Below are positions 42,370 to 51,116 of a stretch of 64,000 nt of DNA, in pieces. Under the pieces are notes generated by a model. It was not told where the DNA came from and did no database searches. It saw only the letters and a program-made list of their open reading frames with translations. This DNA comes from Parvularcula sp. LCG005. GTDB lineage: Bacteria; Pseudomonadota; Alphaproteobacteria; Caulobacterales; Parvularculaceae. The DNA is taken from NCBI RefSeq assembly GCF_032930845.1, contig NZ_CP136758.1:2991001-3055000 (forward strand), in the 5' to 3' direction. The position numbers and the translations under genes are program-made. Numbering within the stretch: the first letter of the stretch is position 1; every line of letters starts with the position of its first letter.

Positions 42370-42687
42370 CTAGACGGACCCTTCGCGCTCGATCACGAGA
42401 ATACGCGCAGGGCCAATGGGGTGGGCGACATGCTCATCGCCATTATCGGCAACAAACATGTCCGTGGTATTGAGAACGACGCTCCTGGTCTCGCCATTCT
42501 CCTTGTACTTCATTTCAACCTTGCCATCGAGGACGACAAAGACTTCGCATCCGTCATTGATGTGCCATTTATAGGGCTGGTCGGTCCAGTGAAGGCGGAC
42601 GCTGGTGCCGTTCAAGCGCGCGATGTCGCGGGCGCCCCACGGACGGTCGGCAACGAAATCGCGCACATCAGAAATCACACTCGGCAT
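42370..42687 (-). CDS. Small cupin-domain protein (rimP-nusA insert, gene 2)
   Basis: A 105-residue single-domain cupin. Seen: the two cupin motifs in WHINDGCEVFVVLDGKVEM (His and Glu near residues 42-48) and MFVADNGDEHVAHPIG (His near residue 85), the metal site of the barrel. The function is not readable; close relatives include metal-dependent isomerases, dioxygenases and sensory barrels. It lies 2 bp after the small lipoprotein gene, so the two are probably translated from one message. Confidence 0.85.
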   Translation of the reverse strand: MPSVISDVRDFVADRPWGARDIARLNGTSVRLHWTDQPYKWHINDGCEVFVVLDGKVEMKYKENGETRSVVLNTTDMFVADNGDEHVAHPIGPARILVIEREGSV

Positions 42688-42689
42688 TG

Positions 42690-42989
42690 CTACCTTCCCA
42701 GGCCCCCGGCCCGATTTTCAAAAGGCGCCGGCCCGCTTTTTGTCTTCATTTCGTCAGTAGTGGTTCCTGAGATACACCAATTGTCCCACGCTATTTGATT
42801 TGGTGTTTTGACATCAGCGTATTCTCCACGCTGCGTATACGTACAATAACAACGTTTCTCAGACTCGACCCAAGCGCCGCCATCATCGAGGCAGGAGTCA
42901 ATTTCTCCGCAGCCCACCATCAAGAAGCTTGAAACTGACGCGAATATGACAGAGGACTTTTGCTGCCCAAATACATCAGAAGCCCTCAT
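42690..42989 (-). CDS. Small Cys-rich lipoprotein (rimP-nusA insert, gene 1)
   Basis: A 99-residue lipoprotein: the signal sequence ends with lipobox FLMVGC at residues 22-27, followed by SCLDDGGAWVESEKRC and a second Cys cluster (CYCTYTQRG), then a Trp/Cys region (AWDNWCISG). The spacing of CLDxGGxW...C recalls small proteobacterial outer-membrane lipoproteins of unknown role. ATG 42989 overlaps the rimP stop as ATGA, so it has been fitted into the operon with translational coupling despite AT-rich composition. Confidence 0.7.
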   Translation of the reverse strand: MRASDVFGQQKSSVIFASVSSFLMVGCGEIDSCLDDGGAWVESEKRCYCTYTQRGEYADVKTPNQIAWDNWCISGTTTDEMKTKSGPAPFENRAGGLGR

Positions 42990-43558
42990 GACGGTTTGTT
43001 CCCGCCTTTGGGACCGTCTGCATTCTCGCTCCACTGTGCATCACCTTCCTTCAGGCCCGCTTTGGCGCGGCGAAGGCTTTCCGTGATCAGATCATCGGTC
43101 AGCACAAGCTTGGCTGCCTTGATCATGGAGAACGGGACCAGCGCGGTTTCTTCCTCGCCATCAAGATCGATCAGGACGTCGTTTTCTTCTATGCCCGCAA
43201 GGACACCCTTGAACCGTTTCTGGCCTTCGACCTCCTGGTTCAGTTCCAGTTTGGCAGCGAAACCATCCCAGCGCTCAAAATCCTTCAGCCGGGTCAGGGG
43301 CCGATCGATACCGGGGGAGGAGACCTCCAGCGTATAGCGGTCAGAGATCGGGTCGGCATCGTCCATCACCACGCTGATCGCCTTGGACAGCTTGGCGCAA
43401 TCCTCCGCTGTCATGGTGCCGTCCGCTGTCTCGGCCATGATCTGCAGGGTTTGGTCGCGGGAGCCGGTAATGCGCAGGCGGATCAGCTCATACCCGGTCG
43501 TCTCCACGACAGGTTCAAGCAGGTCACGCAATTGTTCTTCAATCGGAGTCATGGTCAC
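42986..43558 (-). CDS. rimP: Ribosome maturation factor RimP
   Basis: A 190-residue 30S assembly factor. Seen: N-terminal alpha/beta domain with LLEPVVETTGYELIRLRIT, DCAKLSKAISVVMDD, LEVSSPGIDRPLTRLKDFERW (the RimP signature), and a C-terminal SH3-like domain followed by a Lys/Gly-rich tail. It heads the minus-strand operon that continues through the three inserted genes to nusA, ylxR and infB. A terminator for the preceding gene lies 20 bp upstream, so the rimP promoter must be very close to its start. Confidence 0.95.
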   Translation of the reverse strand: MTMTPIEEQLRDLLEPVVETTGYELIRLRITGSRDQTLQIMAETADGTMTAEDCAKLSKAISVVMDDADPISDRYTLEVSSPGIDRPLTRLKDFERWDGFAAKLELNQEVEGQKRFKGVLAGIEENDVLIDLDGEEETALVPFSMIKAAKLVLTDDLITESLRRAKAGLKEGDAQWSENADGPKGGNKPS

Positions 43559-43577
43559 CCAACAGGTTCGGGCTACG

Positions 43578-43606
43578 AAAAAAGCGGCCCTGGTGGGGGC
43601 CGCTTT
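43578..43606 (-). terminator. Intrinsic terminator of the BON-LysM gene
   Basis: AAAGCGGCCC pairs with GGGCCGCTTT over 10 bp around a 6-nt loop; the minus-strand transcript ends in six T residues. It isolates rimP from the gene upstream. Confidence 0.88.
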
Positions 43607-43679
43607 CGATCCGAACCGAAATGCTATGCTTTATCCTTAGACCAGCGAGAAGGGCTTGTCAGCCCCTCTTTTCGTAAGG

Positions 43680-44117
43680 TTAGCCAAGGGGTGGAATACG
43701 CAGGACCTGCCCAGGATAGATCTTGTCGGGGTCCTCCAGCATTGGCTGGTTCGCTTCGAAGATGACGAGATATTTCGACGCATTGCCGTAATGGTCCTCG
43801 GCAATCTTGGACAGGGTGTCGCCGGATTTGACCTCATAAAAGGTCGAGGCGTCAGCCTGGTCGTCCTCGACCTCCAGCTGGCTTTCCACCTCCGACACGC
43901 CCTTGTGGTTGCCCGCGGCGATGACGATCTTCTCTTCCGCTTCGCGGTCCTTGACCTTGCCTTTGAGGATGACACGGTCGCCGTTCTTCTCGGCAGTGAC
44001 ATTCCCGGTGTCGGGCTTCTTTTCGCGCGCCTTCTCGAAGGTCGGGAAGAGACTGTCCGGCGTCATGGCGTCGGCTACTCGGGCACCCGCTTCTTTTACA
44101 AAATTGAACAGGCCCAT
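43680..44117 (-). CDS. BON-LysM domain protein (Kbp/YgaU-like)
   Basis: A 145-residue protein: N-terminal MGLFNFVKEAGARV, a BON domain at about residues 40-88 (VILKGKVKDREAEEKIVIAA, HKGVSEVESQLEV), and a LysM domain at about 95-143 (FYEVKSGDTLSKIAEDHYGN, IYPGQVLRIPPLG). The order and length match E. coli YgaU (Kbp), a cytoplasmic K+-binding protein, which likewise has no signal peptide. ATG 44117 is chosen because it gives the family N terminus. Monocistronic, with its own terminator. Confidence 0.88.
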   Translation of the reverse strand: MGLFNFVKEAGARVADAMTPDSLFPTFEKAREKKPDTGNVTAEKNGDRVILKGKVKDREAEEKIVIAAGNHKGVSEVESQLEVEDDQADASTFYEVKSGDTLSKIAEDHYGNASKYLVIFEANQPMLEDPDKIYPGQVLRIPPLG

Positions 44118-44256
44118 GGTCGATCTCCGATCTTTTGATGATGATGGAAAGAAAACCGCCCGCTGCGACATTCGTTCCCGTGACAGGGCGGAACAGCCCT
44201 TGCCCGATCCGGGTTCCTGGCAAGGCAATTTCGCCGACAGCAGATGGACCTAAACC

Positions 44257-44523
44257 ATGGCCAACACCGATCACGGCCCGTCAATCAAAGACACCGAGAC
44301 CTATGAAGCTCTGCGCGAGGATGGCACGAGCAAGGAAAAGGCGGCGCGCATCGCCAATGCCCAGGCGAGCAAGGACATGCATCCCTCCGAAAAGGGCGGC
44401 CACGCCCAAGCCTATGAGGACTGGACGAAAGACGACCTCTACGATCGCGCTCAGGAGCTCGACATTGAAGGCCGGTCGTCAATGACCAAAGAGGAATTGA
44501 TCAAAGCTTTGCGTAATCATTAG
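44257..44523 (+). CDS. Small Rho_N/SAP-like domain protein
   Basis: An 88-residue basic/acidic mixed protein. The first half (TYEALREDGTSKEKAARIAN) and the second half (WTKDDLYDRAQELDIEGRSS followed by MTKEELIKAL) match small proteins with a C-terminal Rho-N/SAP-like helix-extended-loop-helix, a nucleic-acid-binding fold; I recall these as a DUF7218-type family. No catalytic residues are expected. It is divergent from the BON-LysM gene and 110 bp before the glycosyltransferase gene. Possibly stress-related, but nothing in the sequence shows this. Confidence 0.75.
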   Translation: MANTDHGPSIKDTETYEALREDGTSKEKAARIANAQASKDMHPSEKGGHAQAYEDWTKDDLYDRAQELDIEGRSSMTKEELIKALRNH

Positions 44524-44633
44524 GGGTTAGGCTTCGCACCTGAAGGATGTGGCGCGGCAAGGCTGTAGGGTGATTGCGCCTGTCATCCCGGCCGTCTACC
44601 GACACATCCAGTATCGAAACGCGAAGACCGACC

Positions 44634-45575
44634 ATGACCATTGCTGCCATCATTGTGAATTACGGCACGGGCAAGCTGATCCTGGATCATCTGATCCAGA
44701 TCCGTGAGGAGCTGGCCACAGTGCCCGGCAGCCATCTCTACATTGTCGATAACCTGTCACCGAATGGTGACGCGGCTCTCCTGACCGAAGGCACCACGGG
44801 AATGGATGACGTCACGGTCATCGGCGCTCCGCGCAATGGTGGCTTCTCTTACGGCAATAATCGCGGTTTTGACCAAGCCATCGCCGACGGCGGCTACGAC
44901 CATTATTATCTCCTCAATCCTGACGCCTATCCGCGGCCCGGCTGTCTCAAGGCCCTGCTCGCCTTCATGGCGGAGCATCCCAAAGCAGGCCTTGTCGGCT
45001 CACGACTGGAAGGGCTCGATGGACATATCCAAAGCTCGGCCTTCCGGTTCATGTCGCTGGAAAGTGAGTTCGCCAGCGCCGCAAAGCTGGGGATTTTCAA
45101 CCGTCTTTTCGCCTCCAAAAGGGTCGCGCGTCCGCCGCAGGACGAGGCGCACAAAACCGATTGGGTCTGCGGTGCGTCCATGCTGCTGACGGCTGAGGCG
45201 CTGGAGAAGGTTGGACTGATGGACGAGAAATACTTCCTCTATTTTGAAGAAGTGGATTTCCAGCGCGCCATCATCAAAGCCGGGTTTGAGATCTGGTACG
45301 TCCCCTCGGCCCACGCGATCCATCTGGTCGGTCAGTCCACGGACATGAAGGATGGCAAACAGAGCGCTGGCACGGCCCCGGACTATTGGTACGACAGTCG
45401 CCGCTATTATTTCGAGAAGAACCACGGCGCCGCCTTTGCCGACAAGGCGGATCGCGCCTGGGCCTGGGGCAAGCGGGCCGGGGGCCTGAAATCCCTCCTT
45501 AAAGGACAGGGCCTGTCTTCGGTCGACCGTGATATTGCGGGTCTCGAGGCGGCCAGAAAGCGCGCGGCGTCATGA
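44634..45575 (+). CDS. Family 2 glycosyltransferase (rhamnosyltransferase-like)
   Basis: A 313-residue GT-A enzyme. Seen: N-terminal AAIIVNYGTGKLILDHL, the nucleotide-binding APRNGGFSYGNNRGFDQAI, YYLLNPDAYPRPGCLKAL with the metal-binding acid, WVCGASMLLTAEALEKVG, and FLYFEEVDFQRAIIKAG. This is the layout of WcaA/RfbN-like enzymes that build surface polysaccharides from dTDP- or UDP-sugars at the cytoplasmic face. ATG 44634 is used; an in-frame start 60 bp earlier adds an unconserved leader. Its stop overlaps the acyltransferase gene by 4 bp. Confidence 0.9.
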   Translation: MTIAAIIVNYGTGKLILDHLIQIREELATVPGSHLYIVDNLSPNGDAALLTEGTTGMDDVTVIGAPRNGGFSYGNNRGFDQAIADGGYDHYYLLNPDAYPRPGCLKALLAFMAEHPKAGLVGSRLEGLDGHIQSSAFRFMSLESEFASAAKLGIFNRLFASKRVARPPQDEAHKTDWVCGASMLLTAEALEKVGLMDEKYFLYFEEVDFQRAIIKAGFEIWYVPSAHAIHLVGQSTDMKDGKQSAGTAPDYWYDSRRYYFEKNHGAAFADKADRAWAWGKRAGGLKSLLKGQGLSSVDRDIAGLEAARKRAAS

Positions 45576-46141
45576 GCGAACCGAACGAGAATCTGCCCGC
45601 GCCTGCGATGGGGTCAACCAACGCAAACCCGCCCGGCATCAAGTTCTGGGACCTCGTCAAGGAAGATGCCCGCACTCAGGAGCTGGGCATCAGGAGCCAG
45701 GGATTCTGGGCGCTTTACACCCATCGCTTTGGCAATTGGCGTATGGGTCTGCCCAAGGGCTTCCGTATTCTTGGAACCCTTTTCTACCGCTTCATGGCCA
45801 AATGGACGCAAGTGACCTGCGGCATCGATCTTCCCTATACGGTGAAAGTCGGCCGTCGCGTACGCCTTGAACATTTCGGCGGCATGATCCTGATCGCGGA
45901 AAGCATTGGCGACGATGTCACCATCCGTCAGAACACGACCTTTGGCATCAAGAAGGTGGACGGCGAACACCTGCGCCCGAAGATCGGCAATCTTGTCGAC
46001 ATAGGCGTCGGCGCTGTCATCATCGGCGGCGTCACTGTGGGTGAGGGCGCGACGATCGGGGCAAACGCGGTGGTGATCAAGGATGTGCCCGTTGGCGCGA
46101 CGGCCGTCGGCGTTCCAGCACGTATTCTGGTCCGGGCATAA
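45572..46141 (+). CDS. Hexapeptide-repeat acyltransferase (serine-acetyltransferase-like)
   Basis: A 189-residue protein with a left-handed beta-helix. The N-terminal third (KFWDLVKEDARTQELGIRSQ, LYTHRFGNWRMGL) and the hexapeptide coils (IGDDVTIRQNTTFGI, IGNLVDIGVGAVIIGGVTVG, EGATIGANAVVIKDVP) resemble serine O-acetyltransferase CysE and the related polysaccharide acetyltransferases found in exopolysaccharide clusters. Coupled to the GT2 gene, so acetylation of a surface glycan is more likely than cysteine synthesis. It is convergent with trmB, 3 bp apart. Confidence 0.85.
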   Translation: MSEPNENLPAPAMGSTNANPPGIKFWDLVKEDARTQELGIRSQGFWALYTHRFGNWRMGLPKGFRILGTLFYRFMAKWTQVTCGIDLPYTVKVGRRVRLEHFGGMILIAESIGDDVTIRQNTTFGIKKVDGEHLRPKIGNLVDIGVGAVIIGGVTVGEGATIGANAVVIKDVPVGATAVGVPARILVRA

Positions 46142-46144
46142 TGC

Positions 46145-46837
46145 TCAGCCACAACGGGCAAATTTGAGATAGGCCGGGGGCCGCCCCTCACGAATGGCCT
46201 TTTTTTCATAGCGGGTCTGGGGCCAGTCTTCGGGCCGATTGGTCCAGTCCGCTTTGCGGTTGGCCGTCCACTGAAAATCCTTGTTCCATCTGTTGTGAAT
46301 CTGCACACGCATCAGCGTCCATCGCACATAATCGGGAATATCCGACGCCACGCGCAATTCACTGCCGGTCTGTAGCAATCGCGCAGCATGGGCAAGGAAA
46401 GGCGCGGAAATCATCCGCCGTTTGAAATGCCGCGATTTGGGCCAGGGGTCCGGGTGCAGCACGAACATCCGGGACAGGCGCCGGTCGGGAATGGCCGCCA
46501 TCAAGGGGCGCACATCGCCATGGCAGACCCGGACATTCTTGAGATCGTACTCATCAATCAGCGCAAGGAGCTTTGCCACGCCATTGATGAAGGGCTCAGC
46601 GCCTATCATCAGCACGTCGGGGTTCTGGGCGGCATGCCAGGCGAGGTGTTCCCCGCCGCCAAAGCCGACCTCCAGCCAAACATCGCCCTGATGGGCGGCG
46701 ACAATGCTCTTAACCGTGTCAGGGGTAACGGCGACCTGCGGCAGCAGATCGCTCATTAGATTGGAATGACGCGTCCGAAGCGGTTTGTCCTGGCGACGGC
46801 CATAAACGCGGTCATCGGTCCATTCGGGCGACGTCAT
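46145..46837 (-). CDS. trmB: tRNA (guanine(46)-N7)-methyltransferase
   Basis: A 230-residue SAM-dependent enzyme. Seen: SAM-binding WLEVGFGGGEHLAWHA, NVRVCHGDVRPLM, the signature MFVLHPDPWPKSRHFKRRM, and the C-terminal DWPQTRYEKKAIREGRP that closes the active site. ATG 46837 follows GAGG at 5-nt spacing, 7 bp after the metK stop. The pair metK-trmB means the SAM producer and a SAM user share a transcript. Confidence 0.95.
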   Translation of the reverse strand: MTSPEWTDDRVYGRRQDKPLRTRHSNLMSDLLPQVAVTPDTVKSIVAAHQGDVWLEVGFGGGEHLAWHAAQNPDVLMIGAEPFINGVAKLLALIDEYDLKNVRVCHGDVRPLMAAIPDRRLSRMFVLHPDPWPKSRHFKRRMISAPFLAHAARLLQTGSELRVASDIPDYVRWTLMRVQIHNRWNKDFQWTANRKADWTNRPEDWPQTRYEKKAIREGRPPAYLKFARCG

Positions 46838-46844
46838 AAGGGCC

Positions 46845-48011
46845 TCAGGCAAATGCGCTTTTCAGCTGGTCTGCAAGGTCCGTTTTCTCCCAAGGGAAGC
46901 TGCCATCGGCACCCGGTTCGCGACCGAAATGACCATAGGCGGCTGTCTGCTGGTAGATTGGGCGGTTCAGACCAAGATGTGTCCGGATGCCCCTCGGCGT
47001 CAGATCCATGACCTCACGCAGCACGTTTTCCAGCTTGGCCGGATCCACTTCACTGTCGGTCAGGTCCACATAGACGGACAGCGGCTTGGAGATCCCGATC
47101 GCGTAGGACACCTGGATCAGGCATTTGCGCGCCAGACCGGCAGCCACAACGTTCTTGGCCAGATAGCGGCAGGCATAGGCCGCGGACCGGTCGACTTTTG
47201 TCGGATCCTTGCCTGAGAACGCTCCGCCGCCATGGGGCGCTGCGCCGCCATAGGTGTCGACAATGATCTTCCGACCCGTCAGGCCGGCATCGCCATCTGG
47301 TCCACCGATGACGAACGCACCTGTGGGGTTCACGTAAAGTTCGTCTTCAGCCGGCATCCACCCTTCGGGCAGGATATCCTCAACAAACGGACGAACGAGG
47401 GCGCGAACATCGTCTTGGCTCAGGCCCGCTTTGTGCTGGGTCGAGACAACGACCGAGGTGGCCGCCACAGGGCGACCATTGTCATAGCGCAATGTAACCT
47501 GGCTCTTGGCGTCGGGCTGGAACTCAGGACGTGTCCCGGCATGGCGGGCATCGGCCAGTGCCTTCACGATCCGGTGAGAATAGGCGATTGGCGCCGGCAT
47601 CAGCTCAGGCGTCTCATCGGTAGCAAAACCGAACATCAGGCCCTGATCGCCGGCACCTTCGTCCTTGTTACCGCTGGCGTCGACACCTTGGGCGATTTCA
47701 GCGGACTGGCCATGGACGTAACAGTCAATATCGGCGTTTTTCCAATGGAAGCCTTCCTGCTCGTAACCGATCTGGCGAATCACCTTGCGCGCTGTCTCGA
47801 TCATTTCTTCGTGCGAGACGGTTTCTGCGCAGCGTGTTTCGCCCGCCAACACAACCTTGTTGGTCGTCGTCAGCGTTTCCACAGCAACGCGCGCCTGCGG
47901 GTCACGGCTCAGGAAGAGATCGACGATTGCATCGGAAATCTGATCCGAGACCTTGTCAGGATGGCCTTCGGATACCGATTCAGATGTAAACAGATAGGAA
48001 TTGGCCGACAT
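46845..48011 (-). CDS. metK: S-adenosylmethionine synthetase
   Basis: A 388-residue enzyme making SAM from Met and ATP. Seen: [20 protein letters not shown] at the N terminus, the ATP motif [16 protein letters not shown], the P-loop [18 protein letters not shown], and the C-terminal [18 protein letters not shown] 48011 gives the standard N terminus. The 68-bp gap to the XRE regulator contains a strong stem-loop directly in front of the ribosome site that may be a small SAM-responsive pseudoknot. Confidence 0.97.
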   Translation of the reverse strand: MSANSYLFTSESVSEGHPDKVSDQISDAIVDLFLSRDPQARVAVETLTTTNKVVLAGETRCAETVSHEEMIETARKVIRQIGYEQEGFHWKNADIDCYVHGQSAEIAQGVDASGNKDEGAGDQGLMFGFATDETPELMPAPIAYSHRIVKALADARHAGTRPEFQPDAKSQVTLRYDNGRPVAATSVVVSTQHKAGLSQDDVRALVRPFVEDILPEGWMPAEDELYVNPTGAFVIGGPDGDAGLTGRKIIVDTYGGAAPHGGGAFSGKDPTKVDRSAAYACRYLAKNVVAAGLARKCLIQVSYAIGISKPLSVYVDLTDSEVDPAKLENVLREVMDLTPRGIRTHLGLNRPIYQQTAAYGHFGREPGADGSFPWEKTDLADQLKSAFA

Positions 48012-48060
48012 GGGTGCCCTCTCAGAACATATAAGGAAAGCTTTATGTCCTGCGCTTGGA
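48012..48060 (-). promoter_or_regulatory. Stem-loop leader of metK, possible SAM-sensing pseudoknot
   Basis: The transcript can form an 8-bp stem, AGGACAUA (48051-48044) with UAUGUUCU (48031-48024), around the 12-nt loop AAGCUUUCCUUA, immediately followed by GAGAGGGC containing the ribosome site. Loop bases CUUUC can pair with GAGAG (one G-U pair), giving an H-type pseudoknot that would mask the ribosome site. The architecture recalls the SAM/SAH riboswitch in front of alphaproteobacterial metK, but the sequence does not match that consensus closely. Confidence 0.4.
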
Positions 48061-48079
48061 CCCAATACAAGTGGTCGAA

Positions 48080-48526
48080 CTAGTTTTCTTCGTTATCAAG
48101 TCCGTCGGAAAGCGTCCGCACCAGATCGAGCACCCGGCGCCGCACCTGAGGGTCTTCAATTCGGCTGAATGCACGACATAGCTGCATGCCTTCGGGGGTC
48201 GCGAGCATGGCAAGGAAGTCGGCACGTTCGTCCTGATATTCAGGCGCACCCTTCTCGGCCAAGCCAATCATGTTTGTCGCGGAATCGCCGAAATCGTCGT
48301 AGAAAAACTGCACCGGCACGTCGAGAATACGAGCGATGTCGAACAGGCGGCTCGCGCCAATACGGTTGACGCCTTTCTCATATTTCTGGACCTGTTGAAA
48401 TGTCAGGCCAAGTTCTTCGCCCAGCTTGTCCTGACTGATCCCCTTCATCATGCGGCGCAGCCGGACGCGACTTCCCACATGGATGTCCATGGGGTGTGGT
48501 GCCCGTTTATTGAGCTTTTCAGCCAT
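48080..48526 (-). CDS. XRE-family transcriptional regulator
   Basis: A 148-residue protein with a Cro/C1 helix-turn-helix at about residues 15-70 ([39 protein letters not shown]) and a C-terminal helical part with [20 protein letters not shown]. This type is widespread in alphaproteobacteria; a ligand domain is not recognised. It lies 38 bp downstream of lnt and 68 bp upstream of metK on the same strand, so it could regulate metK, but no operator was identified. Confidence 0.9.
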   Translation of the reverse strand: MAEKLNKRAPHPMDIHVGSRVRLRRMMKGISQDKLGEELGLTFQQVQKYEKGVNRIGASRLFDIARILDVPVQFFYDDFGDSATNMIGLAEKGAPEYQDERADFLAMLATPEGMQLCRAFSRIEDPQVRRRVLDLVRTLSDGLDNEEN

Positions 48527-48563
48527 TCAAAACCTCAAATCACTGCATCGCAAAAACTTGGGT

Positions 48564-50168
48564 TTAGTAGATGCGATTTTCACTGCGGCGCAAGCCGGTA
48601 AACCAACATAATAATACAACCAGGGCGAGAAGGCCAATATAGGGTATGCTGCCCAACCGGTCATAGGGTGTCCTGCTGATTGAACGAGGCAAAGTTTTTG
48701 TGATTGCCCCAGCTTCGTATAGCGGGAGTGACTCAACAATCCGGCCATAAGGGTCGATCAGCGCGGAAATACCGGTATTGGCCGACCGCGCCATCGGCAG
48801 GCCGCTCTCAATCGCGCGAAGGCGAGAAATATCAAGATGTTGGCGAGGCCCGGCATTGTCTCCAAACCATGCGTCATTGGTCATCACCACCAGCCATTCG
48901 GGACGCTGGTCCGATGGATAGAGCTGGCGCGGAAACACATCTTCATAACAGATGAGCGGCGCGAAGGGGTGAGGACCGATCGACAGCGTCCGAGGCCCAA
49001 TTCCTGGCGTGAAACCATCGTCTACCGGGGCAAGCTGCGACAACCCAAGGGCTGTCAGAAGGCCCTTCAGGGGCAAGTATTCGCCGAACGGAACCAGATG
49101 ATGCTTATCATATATGGCGAGCAGCGGCTTTTCACCCTCCACCGTCTCTCCGAACACCACGGCACTGTTGCCATACCGGATCGTCTCAGTCTCATCGCGA
49201 TAATATCGGAATGTCCCCGCAATCAGGGTCGTACCGGTTGGTAGTGCCGAGCCAAAATATCTTGATGCGTCAATAGCTTGCGCCAGATAAGGCTCTGCAT
49301 TCTCCGGCCATACCGCATAGGTTGTACGCTCCAGGCTGGCAGCATCTTGGGTCAGGCGGACGGTGCGCTGGAAGATGGCATCGCGCTTGTCCGGATCAAA
49401 TTTGTCGATCTGCGGCACGTTGGGCTGAACGATGACGACGTCGACATCCGTCAGCTCATTGGCGGCCGTCGCCAGCCTGATGGCGCCGAAACCCAGGAGG
49501 GCGATGACGCCACCAACCGCACCGGCCAACGGTTTCAGGTTTACATGGGCGCGGCTGAACGCGACGGCTGGCAGACTTGCAATGATCAGGACCACGAGGC
49601 TGAGGCCGTAAGGCCCGATCCAAGCGGCCAATTGCGCCGTCAGGGCGGTCCCGGCAAAGCTTTGGCCGATCAGATTCCAAGGAAATCCCGTCAGAATGTG
49701 ACCGCGAGCGTATTCAAACAGACTGATGGTGAGCGGCAGCAGAAACACCCGTGACAGGTTGAAACGCCATAACGGCGACGCTGCCAAGAGGGCCAGACCG
49801 AAGAAGAGGCCTAGAAAGGCCGTCAGCAACGGGATGGCGATTGGGATCATCCAGCCAAACGCGTCGGCCTGCACCAGAAATGCATTCGCGAGCCAACGCA
49901 GGCTGAACAGGAAATATCCAAACCCGAACGCCGTGCCGGTGACAAAGGCGGCCCAGTGGGGCCGTCGTCCTGACCGCGTACTGTCCATCAGCCAGATCAG
50001 GCACGACATGCCCACAAAGAGGGCCGGCAAGATGTAGAGCGGTGCCAGCGCCGTTGCCGTCAGCGCGCCAAAACCGAAAGCCGTCAGATAGCGCTGCCAA
50101 CTTTGCAGCTGCCCGATATGCCGGGCAGAACGGTTGATCAGAGACAGAGGTCCCCGATCACTCGTCAC
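48564..50168 (-). CDS. lnt: Apolipoprotein N-acyltransferase
   Basis: About 534 residues. Six to eight N-terminal membrane segments are followed by a nitrilase-like periplasmic domain with the catalytic triad: Glu in VWPENAEPYL, Lys in IYDKHHLVPFGEYLP, Cys in LICYEDVFP. It adds the third acyl chain to lipoproteins in the inner membrane; several predicted lipoproteins in this window are likely clients. GTG 50168 overlaps the corC-like gene by 11 bp; a longer frame to 50210 overlaps it by 53 bp. A final hydrophobic segment closes the protein. Confidence 0.95.
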   Translation of the reverse strand: MTSDRGPLSLINRSARHIGQLQSWQRYLTAFGFGALTATALAPLYILPALFVGMSCLIWLMDSTRSGRRPHWAAFVTGTAFGFGYFLFSLRWLANAFLVQADAFGWMIPIAIPLLTAFLGLFFGLALLAASPLWRFNLSRVFLLPLTISLFEYARGHILTGFPWNLIGQSFAGTALTAQLAAWIGPYGLSLVVLIIASLPAVAFSRAHVNLKPLAGAVGGVIALLGFGAIRLATAANELTDVDVVIVQPNVPQIDKFDPDKRDAIFQRTVRLTQDAASLERTTYAVWPENAEPYLAQAIDASRYFGSALPTGTTLIAGTFRYYRDETETIRYGNSAVVFGETVEGEKPLLAIYDKHHLVPFGEYLPLKGLLTALGLSQLAPVDDGFTPGIGPRTLSIGPHPFAPLICYEDVFPRQLYPSDQRPEWLVVMTNDAWFGDNAGPRQHLDISRLRAIESGLPMARSANTGISALIDPYGRIVESLPLYEAGAITKTLPRSISRTPYDRLGSIPYIGLLALVVLLCWFTGLRRSENRIY

Positions 50169-51102
50169 GGGGATCCGCAGGGACGGGTTCAGCCGGGGCG
50201 GCGTCGCCAATGCTGGCCAGACGGATCAGAATGCGCCGGATGCGTCGGGGATCGGCATCCCGAACCTCGAAATCATGTCCATCCGGATGCGAAATGACCT
50301 CGCCTCGCAAAGGCACACGGCCTGCCAGAGAGGCCACAAGGCCGCCGAGCGTCTCGGCATCATGGTCTTCAAGTCGCAGGTCGATACCAATTTCACCAGC
50401 CAGATCTTCCAGCGGGGTTCGGGCATCGGCATCCCAGCGCTGGTCGCCCATCTGCTTGAGGTCGTAGCTGTCGCCCATATCGTGCTCATCACGGATATCG
50501 CCGACGATCAGTTCGATCAGGTCCTCGATTGTAACCAGGCCATCCGTGCCGCCATATTCGTCAATGACGAGCGCCATGTGGACGCGGCTGACCTGCATGC
50601 GCAACAAAAGGTCTGTCACCGGCATGGACGGCGGCACATAGAGGATCTGACGGATCAGGCCTTCGAGAACGGGCCGTCCCTCTCGCGCCGCCTGCGCCTC
50701 AGGGTCAGCGAGGACGCCCACCACATCCTTGATGTGCACCATGCCGACGGGATCATCGAGATCACCGCGATAGACGGGCAGGCGGGAATGGTTGGCTTCA
50801 GAAAAACATTTGAGAAGATCGTTGAGGGCAACGTCGAAGTCCACGCCGATAATATCGGCTCGCGGAATGGCCACGTCGTCCACGCGTTTTTTGTCGAACG
50901 CGATAATGCGATCGATCATGTCTCGCTCGGGCAGCGACAGGGTGCCGCCGTTTCCGGTCGTTGCGTGTTGCATCATGGTGTCGTGGTTGTCGCTTCGCTG
51001 ACGTCTGCGCGCCAACAGGGCGAGCAGCCCTCGTTTTGTGTCTGGTGTCTGAGTCTGCCCCGCGGGTGCGGGGCTGATAGACGGCGCGGCGCCGTCGGGC
51101 AT
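50158..51102 (-). CDS. CorC/HlyC-family CBS-domain protein
   Basis: A 314-residue cytoplasmic protein. Seen: [20 protein letters not shown] followed by PRADIIGVD (first CBS), [20 protein letters not shown], second CBS with [20 protein letters not shown] followed by [12 protein letters not shown], and the C-terminal CorC/HlyC domain from residue 225 on. Such proteins act in Mg2+/Co2+ efflux or copper tolerance. ATG 51102 follows AGGAG at ideal spacing; GTG 51120 overlapping ybeY is an alternative. Position between ybeY and lnt is the conserved order phoH-ybeY-corC-lnt. Confidence 0.92.
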   Translation of the reverse strand: MPDGAAPSISPAPAGQTQTPDTKRGLLALLARRRQRSDNHDTMMQHATTGNGGTLSLPERDMIDRIIAFDKKRVDDVAIPRADIIGVDFDVALNDLLKCFSEANHSRLPVYRGDLDDPVGMVHIKDVVGVLADPEAQAAREGRPVLEGLIRQILYVPPSMPVTDLLLRMQVSRVHMALVIDEYGGTDGLVTIEDLIELIVGDIRDEHDMGDSYDLKQMGDQRWDADARTPLEDLAGEIGIDLRLEDHDAETLGGLVASLAGRVPLRGEVISHPDGHDFEVRDADPRRIRRILIRLASIGDAAPAEPVPADPRDE

Positions 51103-51116
51103 TGCCTTCTCCTCTG

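Noticed and set aside
48012-48060. Calling the metK leader a known SAM-II or SAM/SAH riboswitch
   Set aside because: Position and shape fit, but the loop and tail do not match the remembered consensus well enough; reported only as a possible pseudoknot.
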